A program made the position numbers and the translations under genes. The notes under the pieces were generated by a model, which worked only from the letters and a program-made list of their open reading frames with translations, searched no databases and was not told where the DNA came from. DNA of 13,983 bases from assembly GCF_031551385.1 (NCBI RefSeq), contig NZ_JAVBNS010000176.1:1-13983 (forward strand), read 5' to 3'. The stretch's first letter is position 1. Each line of letters opens with the position of its first letter. The DNA comes from Anaerosporobacter sp031551385 (GTDB lineage: Bacteria > Bacillota > Clostridia > Lachnospirales > Lachnospiraceae). Below, piece after piece: positions 5,888 through 13,983 of this stretch.

Positions 5888-7414
5888 TTACTCCACACTC
5901 TCCCCATTACAAACCCTCTTCTTGTAACTCGCAGGCGTCTCCTTGTAAACCTTCTGAAATGCTTCCGTTAGCGACCTTGCATCGCGAAAACCAACCTCTG
6001 CCGCAATACCATAGATTTTCATATCCGTTGTAATCAGTAATGATAACGCATGATTGACACGAACTTGATTCAAATAATCTTTAAAATTCTCCCCCGCGTT
6101 CTTTTTAAAATAACTGCTAAAATAATACGGATTCATATGCAGTTCTTTCGCCATAACTTCCAGTGTCAGATTATCCATATAATGTTGTTCTATATATTGT
6201 TTTGCAAAGATAATCTCCTTCTTATCTTGACTTTTTACAGAGTCACCGATACTATTCATATACTCTTTTACTACAGTATTGTATTTCTCTTTCATTTCTG
6301 TGAAACTACTTGTCTGCCTTCCTATCTCAAGCAGATTCTTCATATCCGCATCGACTTTGTAGAGACTCATACCTTGCAGTTTCTCTTGAACAAAACGAAT
6401 CATATTGCAAAAGTAATAGCAGGCATCTTCCTTCCTACCATCGGACAGGTTGCAGACAATCGTAGCAAACTTTCGAAAGGACTCGGCAAAGCTGTCTTGA
6501 TCCATTGCTAATGCTGCTTCCACAATCTTACTCATCTCTTTCTCTAGTTCCTCCATCGCATATTTCTTATGAAAAACAGGCTCTCCACATACCAAAATCG
6601 AATTTTTTAGTTCACTTTGAAAATACAGATAGCCTTTCATATCCAAACAAGCCGAATAGCTCTCAGGTATCTTACTCATACAATCAATTACATTCCCAAT
6701 AATAAATGCAACCGAATGTCCGATTACTTCTTCTGCTTTTAAGGAAATCTCATATAGCAGTTCTTTCGCTTTGCTTATATTCTCTTCTTTTAAGATGATT
6801 ACGATATCTCCAACCTTCTTAAATACAATTCCCACATTATTTTCTTCAAGATATTTCTCTATAAAACTAATAAACGAAAATGTTACTAACTTCCTTACTT
6901 GTGGTAATTCCTCACTGCCAAATATAATTTCCGTATAGACCGTGATATACTTTTCCTGTTCCACACCAGCTAACTTTCGGTAGTTCTCTGACATATCCTG
7001 ATTTTCTTTTGTTTCACTGATTTGTATGTTTTTCTCTCGTTCTATTGTATGAATAATCTTTTCCACAGCATTCAATAATTCTTCTACTACAATTGGTTTT
7101 AGAAGATATTCTGCTGCCCCATACTTAATCGCTGCCTTTGCATACTCAAACTCTTGAAAACCACTGATAAAGATTACTTTTGTTTGAATTTCATCTCTAT
7201 TCTTAATGTATTTTAGAATATCAATTCCACTCATCTCTGGCATATTAATATCCAACAAAGCAAGGTCAGGCTTTTCCGTTAAAATCCCCGTTAAAGCCGC
7301 TTTTCCATTCTCGTATTCCCCAACAATTTCGATTCCCAAACCATTCCAGTCCACTAATTTACGAATACCACGTAATATAATGCTTTCATCGTCTGCAATA
7401 ATCATTTTAATCAT
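5888..7414 (-). CDS. YesN-type response regulator, REC plus AraC DNA-binding domain
   Basis: The protein has 508 residues when started at MIKMIIADDES. The receiver domain covers about 1-120, with acidic D8/D9, phospho-acceptor D55 in LLDINMP, S84 and K106 in LLKP, a full active site. Residues about 120-390 form the variable middle region seen in YesN-like regulators. Residues 395-508 are an AraC/XylS DNA-binding domain with two helix-turn-helix units (LEVMAKELHMNPYYFSSYFK and the GFRDARSLTEAFQKVY signature). An alternative GTG start 42 bases upstream would add 14 residues unlike the family and would overlap the kinase gene. The ATG at 7414 has a purine-rich AGGGAA site at proper distance and leaves 34 bases after the kinase stop. 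It is cotranscribed with the kinase and probably activates the transporter and hydrolase promoters. Confidence 0.93.
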   Translation of the reverse strand: MIKMIIADDESIILRGIRKLVDWNGLGIEIVGEYENGKAALTGILTEKPDLALLDINMPEMSGIDILKYIKNRDEIQTKVIFISGFQEFEYAKAAIKYGAAEYLLKPIVVEELLNAVEKIIHTIEREKNIQISETKENQDMSENYRKLAGVEQEKYITVYTEIIFGSEELPQVRKLVTFSFISFIEKYLEENNVGIVFKKVGDIVIILKEENISKAKELLYEISLKAEEVIGHSVAFIIGNVIDCMSKIPESYSACLDMKGYLYFQSELKNSILVCGEPVFHKKYAMEELEKEMSKIVEAALAMDQDSFAESFRKFATIVCNLSDGRKEDACYYFCNMIRFVQEKLQGMSLYKVDADMKNLLEIGRQTSSFTEMKEKYNTVVKEYMNSIGDSVKSQDKKEIIFAKQYIEQHYMDNLTLEVMAKELHMNPYYFSSYFKKNAGENFKDYLNQVRVNHALSLLITTDMKIYGIAAEVGFRDARSLTEAFQKVYKETPASYKKRVCNGESVE

Positions 7415-7448
7415 AGTTTTTCCCTTCCCTTCTATGCCACCAGCACAA

Positions 7449-9260
7449 CTACTCACACTCTTTCCTATCCGGAATAAACAACTGCACCATCGTACCGACT
7501 GCTTGTGAACTCGTTATTTCAACACCAAAGTCTGCCCCATACAGATAACGAATTCGGTCATGTACGTTCTTAACGCCAATGCTTTGCCAGTTATATTCGT
7601 TTCGAATTCCCATGTCATTACCCATAAGCATTTTTCGTATCTTTTCTACTTGCATTTCATTCATGCCAACCCCATTGTCCATGATAGAAATGATTATCTT
7701 ATCGTCTTGTTTTTCCACATCAACTGTAATATTGCCACCCTTTCCTTTTGGCTTTAAACCGTGAACATATGCATTTTCAATAATCGGTTGTAAGATCAGT
7801 TTGGGTACCATAATTTCCTTGCTGTTCGGTGCATTCACATGAAACAGAAAGCTATGTTCAATTCTGCAATTTAATAGATACACATAGTTTTCTATCATGG
7901 TAATCTCTTCTGATAATGGTACGGTATCACTTGCATTTCCGATGATATACCGCATCTGTAAGGAAAGTGCTTGTATCATCTTCGAAACTTTCTCATCCTC
8001 GTTCTCCACTGCCGTCATTCGAATTACTTCCAGCGTGTTACATAGAAAATGTGGATATATCTGCGACTTCAAAGCTGTTAATTCCGCCTCGTTTTGCTTT
8101 ATCTTTGCTACATAACATTGATTGATATATTGGTTCAGCGTTGTAAGCATCTGATTAAATCTTGCCGAGAGAATCCCAATTTCATCGTCTGAAGTAACTG
8201 GTAACTGCAAATCAAAGTTTCCATTCTCAATTAACTGCATGGAATCCACCATATTATTGATTGGTCTTGTTAATCGTTTCGAAAACCAGATAGAACCAAG
8301 TAAAAGAATTGCCGTAGAGAATAAAACTGCGCTGATTAACATCTTTTGCAGTAATCGAATCTGCATAAATGCTGTATTTTTATTGATTATAACTATTACC
8401 TTGAGACCATACTTATTCACATTCGAATTAATGACAAGCTGTTCACTCGAATTCTCCAAACTCATAGGATAGTCCTTGAGATTTTCTCGGATTGCCTCAT
8501 TATTATTACTAAAAAAGCAGTCCTCCCTCTCATTCACGATATAGTATGTGACCTCACTTGATACCTTAACATCCGACAGCAGCATGACAAGGCGTTCAAT
8601 ATCAACATCAATAAATATGGTTCCTACATATTTGCTATCCCCAATATCACCTCGGATATCAAAATAATTTCTTCCGAATGTGATAATCTCCTTTTCCATA
8701 CCATTAAAATATCTATTCTTATGTGTTTTCACAACTTGCAGATTTTTTGATTCCTTATCCCAGTTGCTATAGTTCACATCATTTTCATAGATATCTATGC
8801 TTTTAAAATAATTACTTGTCATACTATAATGGTAATCAATCTTTTTCCCCTCACTATTGACGCCAAGAAAATGTGTCGCATAGATATAGGAATCCGCACT
8901 CTGAACATTTCGCAAAAAAGAATTGATTTTTGTTTTCGCGTCCTCCTGCTCAATTACTTGTCGAAACTTATCCGCATTCAGATAGTTTAGATATTGTAAG
9001 TTATCAGTGGCACTACTATAGTTATAAATCATCTTCGATATCGTATTATAGGAATCAATCGTATTCTCAAGATTTGTTGAAATATGTGTGGCAACCTGTT
9101 CATAATTATTCTTTAATGTATCCTCATATCTTGTTAATAGGATTTGGAAGATAAAACCTGTAAGCACCAGAACGGGTAATAACCCCACAACCAATATAAC
9201 GAATGCAAATTTATAAAACAAACTCTTCCGATTCCACAATTGAATTCTCCATCTTGCCAT
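7449..9260 (-). CDS. YesM-type membrane sensor histidine kinase
   Basis: The protein has 603 residues. Membrane segments at about 15-43 and 302-326 enclose an extracellular sensor domain of about 255 residues (dCache-like by size). A HAMP linker spans about 327-380 (RPINNM...). The His_kinase (LytS/YesM family) motif with H404 in PHFL follows, then the HATPase_c domain with QPIIENAYVHG (N-box, 491-501) and DNGVGM (528-533). It phosphorylates the regulator encoded directly downstream. YesMN-type pairs next to CUT1 importers usually respond to extracellular sugars or oligosaccharides. The phospho-acceptor block reads QIYPHFLCNTLE, whereas QINPHFLYNTLE is usual, a mild variant that keeps the His. 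It has its own promoter and follows a terminator, so it is not in the transporter operon. Confidence 0.94.
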   Translation of the reverse strand: MARWRIQLWNRKSLFYKFAFVILVVGLLPVLVLTGFIFQILLTRYEDTLKNNYEQVATHISTNLENTIDSYNTISKMIYNYSSATDNLQYLNYLNADKFRQVIEQEDAKTKINSFLRNVQSADSYIYATHFLGVNSEGKKIDYHYSMTSNYFKSIDIYENDVNYSNWDKESKNLQVVKTHKNRYFNGMEKEIITFGRNYFDIRGDIGDSKYVGTIFIDVDIERLVMLLSDVKVSSEVTYYIVNEREDCFFSNNNEAIRENLKDYPMSLENSSEQLVINSNVNKYGLKVIVIINKNTAFMQIRLLQKMLISAVLFSTAILLLGSIWFSKRLTRPINNMVDSMQLIENGNFDLQLPVTSDDEIGILSARFNQMLTTLNQYINQCYVAKIKQNEAELTALKSQIYPHFLCNTLEVIRMTAVENEDEKVSKMIQALSLQMRYIIGNASDTVPLSEEITMIENYVYLLNCRIEHSFLFHVNAPNSKEIMVPKLILQPIIENAYVHGLKPKGKGGNITVDVEKQDDKIIISIMDNGVGMNEMQVEKIRKMLMGNDMGIRNEYNWQSIGVKNVHDRIRYLYGADFGVEITSSQAVGTMVQLFIPDRKECE

Positions 9261-9306
9261 ACGATTTCCCTTCTTTCTATACGTAATACTATAACAACTT
9301 TACCAC

Positions 9307-9335
9307 ATAATAAATTATGCGTAAATAACAACCAA
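9307..9335 (-). promoter_or_regulatory. Promoter of the kinase-regulator operon
   Basis: On the minus strand TTGGTT (9330-9335), a 17-base spacer and TATTAT (9307-9312) lie 46 bases upstream of the kinase start codon and directly after the transporter terminator. The -10 matches the sigma-A consensus at five of six positions and the -35 at three. Confidence 0.5.
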
Positions 9336-9360
9336 AAACGTACATGATTTTAAATATGCG

Positions 9361-9393
9361 AAAAAGAAGGTATGCTCTCCATCCCTTCTTTTT
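9361..9393 (-). terminator. Terminator of the ABC importer operon (can work both ways)
   Basis: A 10-bp stem AAAAAGAAGG/CCTTCTTTTT with a 13-base loop begins 13 bases after the stop of the second permease gene. Each strand ends in TCTTTTT, so it is an intrinsic terminator in the minus direction and possibly also in plus. Confidence 0.75.
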
Positions 9394-9406
9394 ACAACTA
9401 TGCAAT

Positions 9407-10246
9407 TTAACCTTTTGCTGCTCCTGCTGTAATTCCTTTTACGAAATACTTCTGGAACATACAGAATATAATTAATGCAGGTACAATCGATATAATCGTT
9501 CCAGCGAAAACGATATCCCATCTTGCGGAATACTGGCCTACGAAACTAGCAATTTCAACGGTAATTGTCTTTGCTTTTCCACTTGGTAATACTAGATATG
9601 GCATTAAGTAATCATTCCAAATACCTAATCCGTTTAGGATAACCATAGAACCTGTACAAGGTGTTAATAATGGGAATGTTACTTTCCAGAAAATCTGGAA
9701 TGGTGTACAGCCATCAATCATTGCCGCTTCTTCTATCTCTAATGGTATTCCCTTTAAGAAACTTGAATATAGGAGACAACCAAATGCAATAGAACCTGCA
9801 ACATAAGATACGATTGGACCAGCCATAGTACTAAACAATCCGAACATCTTCATTTCCTTAAACAAAGAGAACATATATAGATGAAATGGAATCATCATAC
9901 CAGCAAGGAAATATGTATATATGAATTTTGAAATTTTACTGTTTGATCGTTCGATTCCGTATGCTGCCATAGGAACAATACAGATAATCAAAAGTTCAGA
10001 TACAATTGTTAAAAATAATGAATTCTTAATTGCGGAAAAGAAATCTGATTTCTGAAACAAATCAATAAAATTCTGAAAATTTAATTTCGTTGGTAATGCT
10101 ACTGGATTCTTTAGGATCTCACCATTGTCTTTAAATCCAGATATCAATGCAAACAGGACAGGATAAAGAAATATAATTGCTAATACAGCTGCTACGATAA
10201 ATAAAACAATAGAACCGACGCTGAGTTTTCTTTTTTCTTCATTCAT
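9407..10246 (-). CDS. Sugar ABC transporter permease, MalG/LacG/AraQ type
   Basis: The protein has 279 residues and six predicted membrane segments: about 12-35, 75-97, 108-127, 142-163, 190-212 and 245-265. The cytoplasmic EAA loop, EEAAMIDGCTPFQIFWK (172-188) followed by VTFPLLTP, is the site that docks the ATPase. This is the second permease of a CUT1 carbohydrate importer. Its ATG overlaps the stop of the first permease by one base (TAATG), and an AAGGAGG site sits inside the preceding gene, so the two are translationally coupled. No ATPase gene follows. A shared MsmX-like ATPase encoded elsewhere is expected. Confidence 0.94.
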   Translation of the reverse strand: MNEEKRKLSVGSIVLFIVAAVLAIIFLYPVLFALISGFKDNGEILKNPVALPTKLNFQNFIDLFQKSDFFSAIKNSLFLTIVSELLIICIVPMAAYGIERSNSKISKFIYTYFLAGMMIPFHLYMFSLFKEMKMFGLFSTMAGPIVSYVAGSIAFGCLLYSSFLKGIPLEIEEAAMIDGCTPFQIFWKVTFPLLTPCTGSMVILNGLGIWNDYLMPYLVLPSGKAKTITVEIASFVGQYSARWDIVFAGTIISIVPALIIFCMFQKYFVKGITAGAAKG

Positions 10247-11136
10247 TATAACTGTACCTCCTTGCTCTTTAAGAATTTCTGTTGCAATGTGTTCAATATA
10301 ACTATGATAAACAATAACGCCATACCGACTGCTGTACCAAAGCCTTGTCTACCTTCATTGAAACCGACCTTATATAGTAAGTATACCAGTGTTTCTGTTG
10401 TAAAACCTGGTCCACCATCTGTCATAACATTAATCTGATCAAATACTTTCAAACCATTGATTAAAGAAAGTGTTAAGTTAATTGTAAATGCACCTGATAT
10501 TAACGGAATAATAATAGTTCTAAATCTTTGAATTGCGTTTGCTCCATCAATTTGTGAAGCTTCAATTACATCTGTTGATACACTTTGTAGAGATGCTAAG
10601 TAGATAATCATATAATATCCTGCACCCTTCCAAACCATAACGATACCAACCATAACAAGTGTAAACTTGCTGTTACCTAACCAATCTTGCTTTAAACCAC
10701 CCATACCAATATTATCTAAAATTGTATTAATTGCACCAAAGTTATAGTTGTACATAATCTTCCATATGAAACCTGATACAATACCACTTATAAGAACGGG
10801 AATATAGAATGCACTTCTGAAAAAGTTTTTTCCGATTCTTATCTTATCTACAAGTAATGCCAAACCTAAAGCAAATGCATTTTCTAATAAAGAAATAAAT
10901 ATTGTAAGAATAACGGTATTCTTTAGAGCATTTCCAAATCGTGCACTTGTAAATATTTCTTTATAATTATCTAGTCCAATGAATTTTACAACAGGGCTGA
11001 TTCCATCCCATGAGGTAAAACTATAGTAAACACTTGCTATTGTTGGTATTATGATAAAAAGTGTGTATAAGATAAACGCTGGTGCTATGAAACCACATGT
11101 ATACTTTTGGAATTTGGCTCTCTTTTTCGCTTTCAT
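10246..11136 (-). CDS. Sugar ABC transporter permease, MalF/LacF/UgpA type
   Basis: The protein has 296 residues and six predicted membrane segments, the first at about 15-38. The EAA loop reads IEASQIDGANAIQRFRT (191-207) followed by IIIPLISG. The C-terminal MTDGGPGFTTETLVYLLYK segment is typical of the first permease of CUT1 importers. Its start has GAGGAG 7 bases upstream. It forms the membrane channel with the permease encoded directly downstream and receives substrate from the lipoprotein encoded upstream. The 135-base gap to the binding-protein gene contains a hairpin. Confidence 0.95.
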   Translation of the reverse strand: MKAKKRAKFQKYTCGFIAPAFILYTLFIIIPTIASVYYSFTSWDGISPVVKFIGLDNYKEIFTSARFGNALKNTVILTIFISLLENAFALGLALLVDKIRIGKNFFRSAFYIPVLISGIVSGFIWKIMYNYNFGAINTILDNIGMGGLKQDWLGNSKFTLVMVGIVMVWKGAGYYMIIYLASLQSVSTDVIEASQIDGANAIQRFRTIIIPLISGAFTINLTLSLINGLKVFDQINVMTDGGPGFTTETLVYLLYKVGFNEGRQGFGTAVGMALLFIIVILNTLQQKFLKSKEVQL

Positions 11137-11201
11137 ATCTTATCTCCTCATTTTTATTTATACGAGTTCATGTTAATATTGTTTAACTACTTATCGTAAA
11201 A

Positions 11202-11243
11202 GAGGGCTACCATATGGTATCTTTGCTTTATATAATAGCCCTC
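11202..11243 (-). terminator. Intercistronic hairpin between binding protein and permeases
   Basis: A perfect 8-bp G/C-containing stem, GAGGGCTA/TAGCCCTC, with a 26-base loop lies 28 bases past the binding-protein stop. On the minus strand four Ts follow. It is best read as a partial terminator or an mRNA-protecting hairpin that yields more binding protein than permease, a common arrangement. The loop begins with the small palindrome ACCATATGGT. Confidence 0.6.
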
Positions 11244-11271
11244 CAACTTTTATTGCAGTTTTACATACTAA

Positions 11272-12675
11272 CTATTGAATACCTGTACCATCTAATGGAT
11301 TAAATGATTTCATACATGTATTCCAAGTTTTATTCAATTCATCACAAGCAGAATCGATATCTCTTTGTCCTTGTAATACTTCGATTAATGTCTTGTAAGT
11401 AAAGTTTCTAAAGTCAGGTGGTAATTCTTTATCACCAACTTGTCCATTCCACATACTGCAGATTTCATCTGCTGTACTAGTTGCATCAATTACTTCTTGG
11501 AATACTGCGTTTACATTCATTGTTGGTTCATTCACTGTTACAGGAATTGCACTTAATTTTTCACAGTAAACTTGGTAGTTATCTGGTTCAAAGAAGAACT
11601 TAATAAATGCTTCTGCTGCCGCTTTTTTGTTAGGGTCTTTTGCCGCATCTGCTGAAATAGCTAAACCACCAACACCACCACCGCCTACAAGACGAGTTTT
11701 TCCATCTGGACTAGGAATTGCAAACCAGCCATATTCAAAGTTCGCATCTGCTGCTTCAATTTGAGAGAACATATGTGTTCCAGAGAACATCATAGCTGAT
11801 AAATTGTTTACAAGGAATGTTGTGATTTGTGCATCTGGAGTAGAAGCCCAACCACCTTGTGAGTATTGTAAGATTTCTTGTAATTCTTCAAATGTTGCTT
11901 TTATTGTTGCATCTGTCCAGTCTTTTTCTCCTGCATAACATTTTGCAACGAAATCAGCATCTTGTGAGATTACAAGGTCATTGTATGCTTTGTTAAACCA
12001 GAATCCCATGTGCCAGATATCTTGACCACCAACTACAAGTGGGCTCATTTCGCCTTTATCTTGGATTGTTTGGCAAAGTTGAATAAATTCAGCATATGTT
12101 GTTGGTTCTGTTAAACCATTTGCATCAAAGTATGTTTTGTTATAGATAACACCTTGTGTGTTTTCACCAGCTAATGGTGCAGTATATACAGAACCATCAA
12201 ATGCTGTTGTTGTTTTGAATAAAGATACGATTTCATCCGATAATGGTGCTAACTTTCCTGCTCTTACATAAGCTGCGGTATCTCTCATCTCCATGATGTC
12301 TGGGAATTCACCAACACTATCTTTTGTCTTTAAGAATTCTGTATAAGCACCACCGTTACCTGGCTCAATACGAACAGTAATGTCTGGATACTTTTTATTA
12401 AAGCGATCCACGATTTCATTCATTGATTCTTTCGCGCCTTCATCACCGTCTGCAAATATGTATGTCAAAGTTGTTGGCTCTGTAACAATTGATTCTGCAC
12501 TATCGCTTTGTGTGTTGTCTGTTTCCTTTTTGTCATCTTCCTTTGTTGCACTGTCTTCCACTTTTGTGTTGTTCTTTGTTGTTGTCGTATTATTCTCTGC
12601 TTTCTTTCCACAACCTACTAACGCTGTAGTAACCATAGTCATTGAAAGTAATACTGCTAACCATTTTTTTCTCAT
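11272..12675 (-). CDS. Sugar-binding lipoprotein of the CUT1 importer (extracellular solute-binding family 1)
   Basis: The protein has 467 residues from MRKKWLAVLLSM. A lipoprotein signal peptide ends in the lipobox ALVGC, with Cys22 as the lipidated residue. A low-complexity Asn/Thr/Lys/Asp linker (about 24-69) precedes the binding domain. That domain begins TLTYIFADGDEGAKESMNEI and contains the family pattern of SBP_bac_1 proteins (...FNKKYPDITV..., GVIYNKTYFDANGL, then PTTYAEF). It anchors on the outer face and delivers sugar to the two permeases encoded downstream. An upstream start adding MCGGII was rejected because GGAGG lies 7 bases before the chosen ATG. The substrate cannot be read from sequence alone. 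Confidence 0.94.
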   Translation of the reverse strand: MRKKWLAVLLSMTMVTTALVGCGKKAENNTTTTKNNTKVEDSATKEDDKKETDNTQSDSAESIVTEPTTLTYIFADGDEGAKESMNEIVDRFNKKYPDITVRIEPGNGGAYTEFLKTKDSVGEFPDIMEMRDTAAYVRAGKLAPLSDEIVSLFKTTTAFDGSVYTAPLAGENTQGVIYNKTYFDANGLTEPTTYAEFIQLCQTIQDKGEMSPLVVGGQDIWHMGFWFNKAYNDLVISQDADFVAKCYAGEKDWTDATIKATFEELQEILQYSQGGWASTPDAQITTFLVNNLSAMMFSGTHMFSQIEAADANFEYGWFAIPSPDGKTRLVGGGGVGGLAISADAAKDPNKKAAAEAFIKFFFEPDNYQVYCEKLSAIPVTVNEPTMNVNAVFQEVIDATSTADEICSMWNGQVGDKELPPDFRNFTYKTLIEVLQGQRDIDSACDELNKTWNTCMKSFNPLDGTGIQ

Positions 12676-12704
12676 AATAATTCCTCCACACATTATTTTT
12701 TTAT

Positions 12705-12759
12705 GTAACTGTTTAGGACTTTACCCTTCCATCTGTGATATTGTTTTCTAAACAGTTAC
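12705..12759 (-). repeat. Perfect 12-bp inverted repeat in the binding-protein leader
   Basis: GTAACTGTTTAG (12705-12716) and its exact complement (12748-12759) flank a 31-base loop, about 30 bases upstream of the binding-protein start codon. No T run follows on either strand, so it is not a terminator. It may be an operator or a 5' mRNA stem-loop that leaves the ribosome site free. Confidence 0.65.
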
Positions 12760-12762
12760 CTT

Positions 12763-12831
12763 AACTACACTTATACTTTACCAAGAATTTAACTTACTTA
12801 ACATTAGCTTTTTATATAGGAAACTACACTT
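12763..12831 (-). promoter_or_regulatory. Putative control region of the importer operon with a direct repeat
   Basis: AACTACACTT occurs at 12763-12772 and again at 12822-12831 (59 bases apart; AAGTGTAGTT on the coding strand). Two weak -10-like boxes lie between or at these copies (TATAAG at 12770-12775 and TATATA at 12813-12818), and neither has a good -35. This is compatible with activation by the AraC-type regulator encoded nearby, but the binding site is a guess. Confidence 0.3.
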
Positions 12832-12864
12832 TTTTAAGATTCTTGATTTTTCTTCTTTATAAGC

Positions 12865-12896
12865 CCATAGCCTTGCAACATGGTGTAAGGCTATGG
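12865..12896 (-). terminator. Strong hairpin after the Big_2 protein gene
   Basis: A 10-bp stem CCATAGCCTT/AAGGCTATGG extends by about three more pairs (one G-U) to a six-base loop, 15 bases past the stop codon. Neither strand has a proper T run after it, so it may define the 3' end through RNA processing and not classical intrinsic termination. Confidence 0.5.
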
Positions 12897-12911
12897 ATTG
12901 AACATTAACAA

Positions 12912-13983
12912 TTATTTTACAACTACACTCGTCTTAAATGTTTTCACTTTACCAGAATATAATGTCACGGTTGCTGTTATTGTAGTTTTTCCTTTTTTCT
13001 TTGCTGTTATCTTACCTGTTGTTTTACCAACCGTAGCGACATTCTTATTGCTTGATGTATATGTCACTGTTACAGCACCAATACAAGGAAATTGTGTCGC
13101 TGTTTTTAATGTAGAGACTTTCTCTAAGCAGTTTGGTAATATAACTTTTATTGTGCTTGTCTTTCCAACGTTCAAAGAGACACTCTTCGTAACTGTAATT
13201 TGATTTAAAAGTGATGTTATCACTTTCGAACTAGCCTCTTTTGCAAGTATAACATAACGACCACCACTAATCATATTTAGTGTGATATAACCATCTTTGT
13301 CCACAACATAACCATATCCGCCTTTTAGCGTCTCTAGTTTGTTTGTTAACTCATTATAGCGATATACATACACTTTCTTACCAGCCTTTATACCTGCTTG
13401 TTCTCCTACGTATATTTTCGTAGATGCCTGAACAGTCAGCTTGTTTTTCTGTGTATACGTAATTACAATGCCGTCTGTATTCTTTGTATCTTTTGCAATT
13501 AATTTCTTAATATCCGCATTATCTTTTACTGTATTAACCGCTACGTTAAGATAGATTGCACTGTTTTTCGTTGCTTTTGCCAAGTCTTTGCTCGCAATAC
13601 TCCATTGATAAACTAGCTTATCTTCTGCATTCTTAATAGAAACCGTAATTGATTTCTTGTACGTTTGTGCTTGTGCAAGTACGGATTTCTCCAATACAAG
13701 ATCGTTACACTTAATTTTTTTATTGTTCACAAAGGAATTTGGCAATGTAACGATAACATTTACTTTGTTATTTAACTGCTCTCTTAACTGTTTGAGTATC
13801 GTCTCCAATGGTAATTCAATTTTTAGATTCATTGGATTTGCCACTGTTGCTGTTTTTAATTCTGATTCAAATGCCTTTTCATTGACAGTAATATAGATTG
13901 TTGCTGTCTTATCTTTAACTACTGTTTTTATTGTGAATTTTTCATCTGTCTTTGCAGTATCCTTATTACCAGCATTTGAGCTT
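12912..13983 (-). CDS. Surface/secreted protein C-terminal part with a Big_2 (Ig-like) domain, cut by window edge
   Basis: The frame is open from the right edge to the stop, giving 356 visible residues. An internal GTG near 13844 is not the start because the frame continues upstream without interruption. Visible residues about 203-248 form a module often seen in clostridial surface proteins (KKVYVYRYNELTNKLE, a VDKDGYITL strand, then GGRYVIL). Residues about 261-356 form a Big_2 bacterial Ig-like domain with the typical YTSSNKNVATV, GKITAKKKGKTTITATV motifs. Composition is rich in Lys, Thr and Val, typical of extracellular proteins. The N-terminus with signal peptide and any catalytic domain lies outside the window. 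It may bind carbohydrate or cell wall. A hairpin separates it from the importer operon, so a functional link to it is unproven. Confidence 0.8.
   Translation of the reverse strand, partial: SSNAGNKDTAKTDEKFTIKTVVKDKTATIYITVNEKAFESELKTATVANPMNLKIELPLETILKQLREQLNNKVNVIVTLPNSFVNNKKIKCNDLVLEKSVLAQAQTYKKSITVSIKNAEDKLVYQWSIASKDLAKATKNSAIYLNVAVNTVKDNADIKKLIAKDTKNTDGIVITYTQKNKLTVQASTKIYVGEQAGIKAGKKVYVYRYNELTNKLETLKGGYGYVVDKDGYITLNMISGGRYVILAKEASSKVITSLLNQITVTKSVSLNVGKTSTIKVILPNCLEKVSTLKTATQFPCIGAVTVTYTSSNKNVATVGKTTGKITAKKKGKTTITATVTLYSGKVKTFKTSVVVK

Noticed and set aside
6050..6511. 153-codon open frame on the plus strand
   Set aside because: It lies fully opposite the response regulator gene, has a low-complexity Ile/Phe/Leu-rich composition and no ribosome site. 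It is a shadow of the minus-strand coding frame.
7414..7456. Upstream GTG start for the response regulator
   Set aside because: The extra 14 residues (MSSCAGGIEGKGKT) are not part of a receiver domain and overlap the kinase stop. The ATG at 7414 has a suitable ribosome site.
12380..12751. 123-codon plus-strand frame with a hydrophobic Val/Phe/Ser-rich product
   Set aside because: It is antisense to the binding-protein signal peptide and Thr/Asn/Lys linker, whose complement naturally gives Val/Phe/Leu codons. There is no independent support.
1..13983. CRISPR arrays, tRNA or rRNA genes, transposase genes
   Set aside because: No regularly spaced repeats, no RNA gene signatures and no transposase or integrase frames were seen on either strand.

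Overview
The window is AT-rich, and every gene I can support lies on the minus strand. Strong GGAGG-type ribosome binding sites, a YesM/YesN-type two-component pair, a CUT1 sugar transporter without its own ATPase gene, and Lys/Thr-rich Ig-like surface proteins together suggest an anaerobic Firmicute. A plant-fibre- or glycan-degrading Lachnospiraceae (Lachnoclostridium/phytofermentans-like) is the best guess. This is inferred from gene content, not from a marker gene.

From right to left, in the direction of transcription: (1) about 12.9-14.0 kb holds the C-terminal part of a secreted or surface protein with a Big_2 domain, ending before a strong hairpin. (2) 12.7-9.4 kb is a sugar ABC importer operon: lipoprotein substrate-binding protein, then two permeases that overlap by one base. 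A long 5' leader hairpin precedes it, an intercistronic hairpin follows the binding-protein gene, and a terminator closes it. (3) 9.3-5.9 kb is a YesM-like sensor kinase and a YesN-like AraC-type response regulator with their own promoter. (4) 5.8-3.4 kb is a cytoplasmic clan GH-A-like glycoside hydrolase of 700 residues behind a leader of roughly 290 nt with three inverted repeats. (5) 3.1-2.75 kb is a small MGMT/alkyltransferase-like protein. (6) 2.75-2.05 kb is decayed sequence containing the N-terminus of an AAA ATPase and a perfect 13-bp inverted repeat. (7) 2.05 kb to the left edge holds an SPFH-domain protein with six predicted zinc ribbons, followed 3 bp later by a multi-pass membrane protein that runs off the window.

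Regions 2-4 read as one carbohydrate-use locus. The kinase senses an extracellular cue, the regulator activates the transporter and hydrolase promoters (both lack a good -35), an oligosaccharide or glycoside is imported using an ATPase encoded elsewhere (MsmX type), and the hydrolase cleaves it inside the cell. Region 7 is an independent membrane-stress-like module that resembles the SPFH and membrane parts of Bacillus YdjGHI.

The least ordinary items are the hydrolase, whose acid/base position appears to be Asp in a WDP motif instead of Glu in NEY/NEP, the zinc-ribbon-rich SPFH protein, and the structured leaders in front of the hydrolase and the binding protein. I found no wholly new defence or mobile system.
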